DNA from: an uncultured Oscillospiraceae bacterium
Lineage (GTDB): Bacteria > Bacillota > Clostridia > Oscillospirales > Oscillospiraceae
Length of the DNA: 5,941 bases
Direction of reading: 5' to 3'
Assembly (NCBI GenBank): GCA_934546725.1
Contig: CAKTED010000110.1
Location: 1-5,941 of the forward strand
Part shown: positions 4,305 through 5,941 of the stretch, in pieces
Layout: each line of letters opens with the position of its first letter
Position numbering within the stretch: position 1 is the stretch's first letter
Made by a program: the position numbers and the translations under genes
The notes under the pieces: model-generated
Database searches by the model: none
The model's input: only the letters and a program-made list of their open reading frames with translations
What the model was told of the DNA's origin: nothing

Positions 4305-5688
4305 ACAGCTCAGGCTCGAGATCAGCCTTTGTCAGAGTAATAAGATCCTCGCGCGTCGGAGCTTCAAGCTGCGCCACGCGGTCGGACTGGCGGGAGACGG
4401 CTTTTTCAAATATGTTCCGCACGTCTCGCGCGTTTCCAAAGTTTTCGTCGCGCGATTCATAAAGGTCGGCAAAGAGCTTTTCGGCAAAATCGAGTGCCTT
4501 GCTGTCCGGCTCATACTGGCTCTTTTTGCACATGGATTTGAATATTTCAAAGAGCTCAGCTCCGGAGTAGTCGTCAAAGTGGAAATATTTGCCGAAGCGT
4601 GATTCGAGGCCGGGGTTGGAGGAAATGAAGCGCTCCATCGGCTCCGGATAACCGGCGGCGATTACCACGAGCTCGTCGCGCCGGTCTTCCATGGTCTTGA
4701 GAATGGTCTCAATCGCCTCCTGCCCGAAGTCGTTTCCGCCGCCCGCGGGGGCGAGAGCGTAGGCTTCGTCGATGAAGAGAATGCCGCCGGCGGCCTTATC
4801 TATGACCTCCTGAGTTTTGATGGCCGTCTGCCCGACGTATCCGGCGACGAGCCCGGAGCGGTCTACCTCGACGAGCGTGCCCTTTTCAAGTACGCCGATG
4901 GCGTGATAGAGGCGCGAAAGCAGACGGGCAACCGTCGTTTTGCCAGTGCCGGGATTGCCGGTGAAAACCATGTGCAGTGAAAGCGTTGGCACGGCAAGAC
5001 TGTTTTCAGCGCGCAGACGGCGAACCTTTATGAGATTAATGAGACTTCTTACATCTTTTTTTATCTGATCCATGCCGACAAGGGAGTCGAGCTCAGCGAG
5101 GAGCGCTTCTACACTTTCGGCAGCCTCGGCTCCAGATGATGGAGCTGCGCCTGTCTCAGCCTCGGATGCGCCGCACGCGGGCTTCGCCGCTTGGGGAGGC
5201 TCTGCGGCGGGAACGCTGTCGCTGAATTCCGTTATGCTTTGAGCCTTTGCCGCGGCGGTCAGAAGCGTGACGACGGAATTTATATATGAATCCTCGGCGC
5301 CGGGCGCGACTCCACTGCAAAGCCGAAGGAGCAGGGAATGCGCAAGGGCGGTGATGTCAGCGCATATGCTTTTTCCAAGTGCAGAATCAAGCAGGGCGAG
5401 CGCCCGATAGAAATCCGGAATCGTTATGCGCCGGCCGGAAGCGGCGGCTGACACAAGCTCCCAATATAAATATGTGGGCTTTGACGCGTTTCTGGAATAT
5501 ATTTCGTTTATGATTGCGGCGTGAGCATCCGTTATGGCTTCGCAGTGCCACAGACCGAGCACAAGCTCGCGCATGAATGCATCAAGCTCGGCGGCAAAAT
5601 TGCTGCTGCCGATGGCCTTGAGAATCGATGAGGTCTGCGCCGAGTAAAAGCTGTGTATTTCTCCCGAAGCGGGAAGCGGTAAAGACAT
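4303..5688 (-). CDS. AAA+ ATPase of the CbbX/SpoVK family
   Basis: A 461-residue cytoplasmic ATPase. Residues 1-155 form a mostly helical domain I do not recognise, 157-192 an Ala/Pro/Glu-rich linker, and 193-461 a CbbX/SpoVK-type AAA+ module. This module shows Walker A GNPGTGKT (244-251), a pore-loop YVGQT (284-288), Walker B GILFIDEAY (302-310, D307/E308), the sensor-1 region VVIAAGYPEPM (341-351), the arginine-finger segment SNPGLESRF (357-365, R364) and the sensor-2 helix GNARDVRN (418-425). Such proteins form hexamers that remodel other proteins; relatives include the Rubisco activase CbbX, sporulation protein SpoVK and EccA of type VII secretion. No Rubisco or secretion genes are near, so the client is unknown. 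The ATG at 5688 has AAAGGAGG (5696-5703) 7 nt upstream. The frame stays open to 5862, but that part is A/T-rich promoter DNA. All key ATPase residues are present. Confidence 0.92.
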   Translation of the reverse strand: MSLPLPASGEIHSFYSAQTSSILKAIGSSNFAAELDAFMRELVLGLWHCEAITDAHAAIINEIYSRNASKPTYLYWELVSAAASGRRITIPDFYRALALLDSALGKSICADITALAHSLLLRLCSGVAPGAEDSYINSVVTLLTAAAKAQSITEFSDSVPAAEPPQAAKPACGASEAETGAAPSSGAEAAESVEALLAELDSLVGMDQIKKDVRSLINLIKVRRLRAENSLAVPTLSLHMVFTGNPGTGKTTVARLLSRLYHAIGVLEKGTLVEVDRSGLVAGYVGQTAIKTQEVIDKAAGGILFIDEAYALAPAGGGNDFGQEAIETILKTMEDRRDELVVIAAGYPEPMERFISSNPGLESRFGKYFHFDDYSGAELFEIFKSMCKKSQYEPDSKALDFAEKLFADLYESRDENFGNARDVRNIFEKAVSRQSDRVAQLEAPTREDLITLTKADLEPEL

Positions 5689-5743
5689 TGAAATGCCTCC
5701 TTTATATATATGCCTTGCATTTGGAAAACTGAGCGATAAGGGT

Positions 5744-5771
5744 ATTTTACCATGAATCGCGAAAAAGTAAA
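5744..5771 (-). promoter_or_regulatory. Candidate promoter for the AAA+ ATPase gene
   Basis: On the minus strand, TTTACT (5766-5771), a 16-bp spacer and TAAAAT (5744-5749), preceded by TGG as an extended -10. The expected start, near 5737, gives a leader of about 50 nt. The -35 match is modest. No sporulation-sigma pattern was convincing in the same stretch. Confidence 0.45.
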
Positions 5772-5772
5772 T

Positions 5773-5891
5773 AAAAAGGTGAAAAAAGGAGTTGACAAGA
5801 GGGGCGTGGTGTGGTATATTAACAAAGCGCTCGAGAGACGGCGGCGCGAGAGAGAGTTTCAAGAGAAAAAGTTGAAAAAACCTCTTGACAA
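5773..5891 (+). repeat. Direct repeat of the promoter upstream block
   Basis: The 26-bp units at 5773-5798 and 5866-5891 share AAAAAG, TG, AAAAAA and TTGACAA in the same register and differ at five positions, four of them consecutive (5788-5791 against 5881-5884). The units are 93 bp apart. This suggests a duplicated UP-element-plus-minus-35 block, or selection for the same promoter architecture. Confidence 0.6.
5792..5820 (+). promoter_or_regulatory. Strong outward promoter P1 (stable-RNA style)
   Basis: TTGACA (5792-5797), 17-bp G-rich spacer and TATATT (5815-5820), nearly perfect sigma-A consensus. A-tracts at 5773-5777 and 5782-5787 just upstream resemble an UP element. No coding region follows before the window ends, and a second promoter stands 93 bp downstream. 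Confidence 0.8.
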
Positions 5892-5913
5892 AGCGAATCG
5901 GGTGTGCTAAGAT
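5885..5913 (+). promoter_or_regulatory. Strong outward promoter P2 (stable-RNA style)
   Basis: TTGACA (5885-5890), 17-bp spacer and TAAGAT (5908-5913), with TGC before the -10 box. A-tracts at 5866-5870 and 5875-5880 precede it. The upstream block through the -35 (5866-5891) matches that of P1 (5773-5798) at 21 of 26 positions. Two such promoters in tandem are typical of rRNA operons in Firmicutes. The gene served would begin beyond 5941; that identity is inferred. Confidence 0.8.
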
Positions 5914-5941
5914 AAAGACCCTTGCGTTGAGCGGGGCGTGT

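Noticed and set aside
5689..5862. Extension of the AAA+ protein to 5862
   Set aside because: The stretch is A/T-rich, carries promoters on both strands, and the ATG at 5688 has an AAAGGAGG site.
1..5941. CRISPR array, transposase, tRNA or phage genes
   Set aside because: No regularly spaced repeats, cloverleaf, or integrase/transposase motifs were seen on either strand.

Overview
The window looks like chromosomal DNA from a spore-forming, fairly GC-rich member of the Clostridia, most likely a gut Oscillospiraceae/Ruminococcaceae-type bacterium. The evidence is a recognisable spoIIP sporulation gene, a four-cysteine TSCPD protein of the TIGR03905 type common in Clostridia, a CbbX/SpoVK-type AAA+ ATPase, strong AGGAGG-type ribosome binding sites, and GC-rich coding regions alternating with A/T-rich promoters. 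The taxon is an inference from gene content and style; nothing here names a species.

Left part (1-1746, minus strand). Transcription runs right to left: spoIIP (709-1746), then a hotdog-fold thioesterase (241-651), then the first 71 codons of an HD-domain phosphohydrolase that runs off the left edge (1-214). Between spoIIP and the thioesterase, one 50-bp stretch carries a rho-independent terminator, a near-consensus sigma-A promoter and the thioesterase ribosome binding site, all superimposed. The thioesterase and HD genes are 26 bp apart and probably share that promoter. spoIIP is the SpoIIP cell-wall amidase/endopeptidase used in forespore engulfment.

Middle (1747-2082). A 336-bp divergent intergenic region is rich in inverted repeats, including a perfect 13-bp-arm palindrome beside the spoIIP ribosome binding site and a perfect 10-bp hairpin. 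It ends with a good extended -10 promoter for the rightward genes.

Right part (2083-5688). Rightward genes are a small TSCPD protein (2083-2334), a two-pass membrane protein of unknown function (2460-3524), and a single-anchor extracytoplasmic protein (3521-4243) whose start overlaps the previous stop (ATGA). They end in a 16-bp perfect terminator hairpin that separates them from a convergent AAA+ ATPase gene (4303-5688, minus).

Right edge (5689-5941). This stretch is non-coding. It contains a plausible minus-strand promoter for the AAA+ gene and two very strong plus-strand promoters in tandem, both TTGACA with a 17-bp spacer and upstream A-tracts. They point out of the window and resemble the promoter region of a stable-RNA (rRNA or tRNA) operon; the transcribed gene is not visible.

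I see no transposase, CRISPR array, tRNA or complete RNA gene. The window is mostly ordinary core-genome DNA. The parts most worth a second look are the overlaid terminator/promoter/RBS, the dyad-rich divergent spacer, the tandem edge promoters and the uncharacterised membrane-protein pair.
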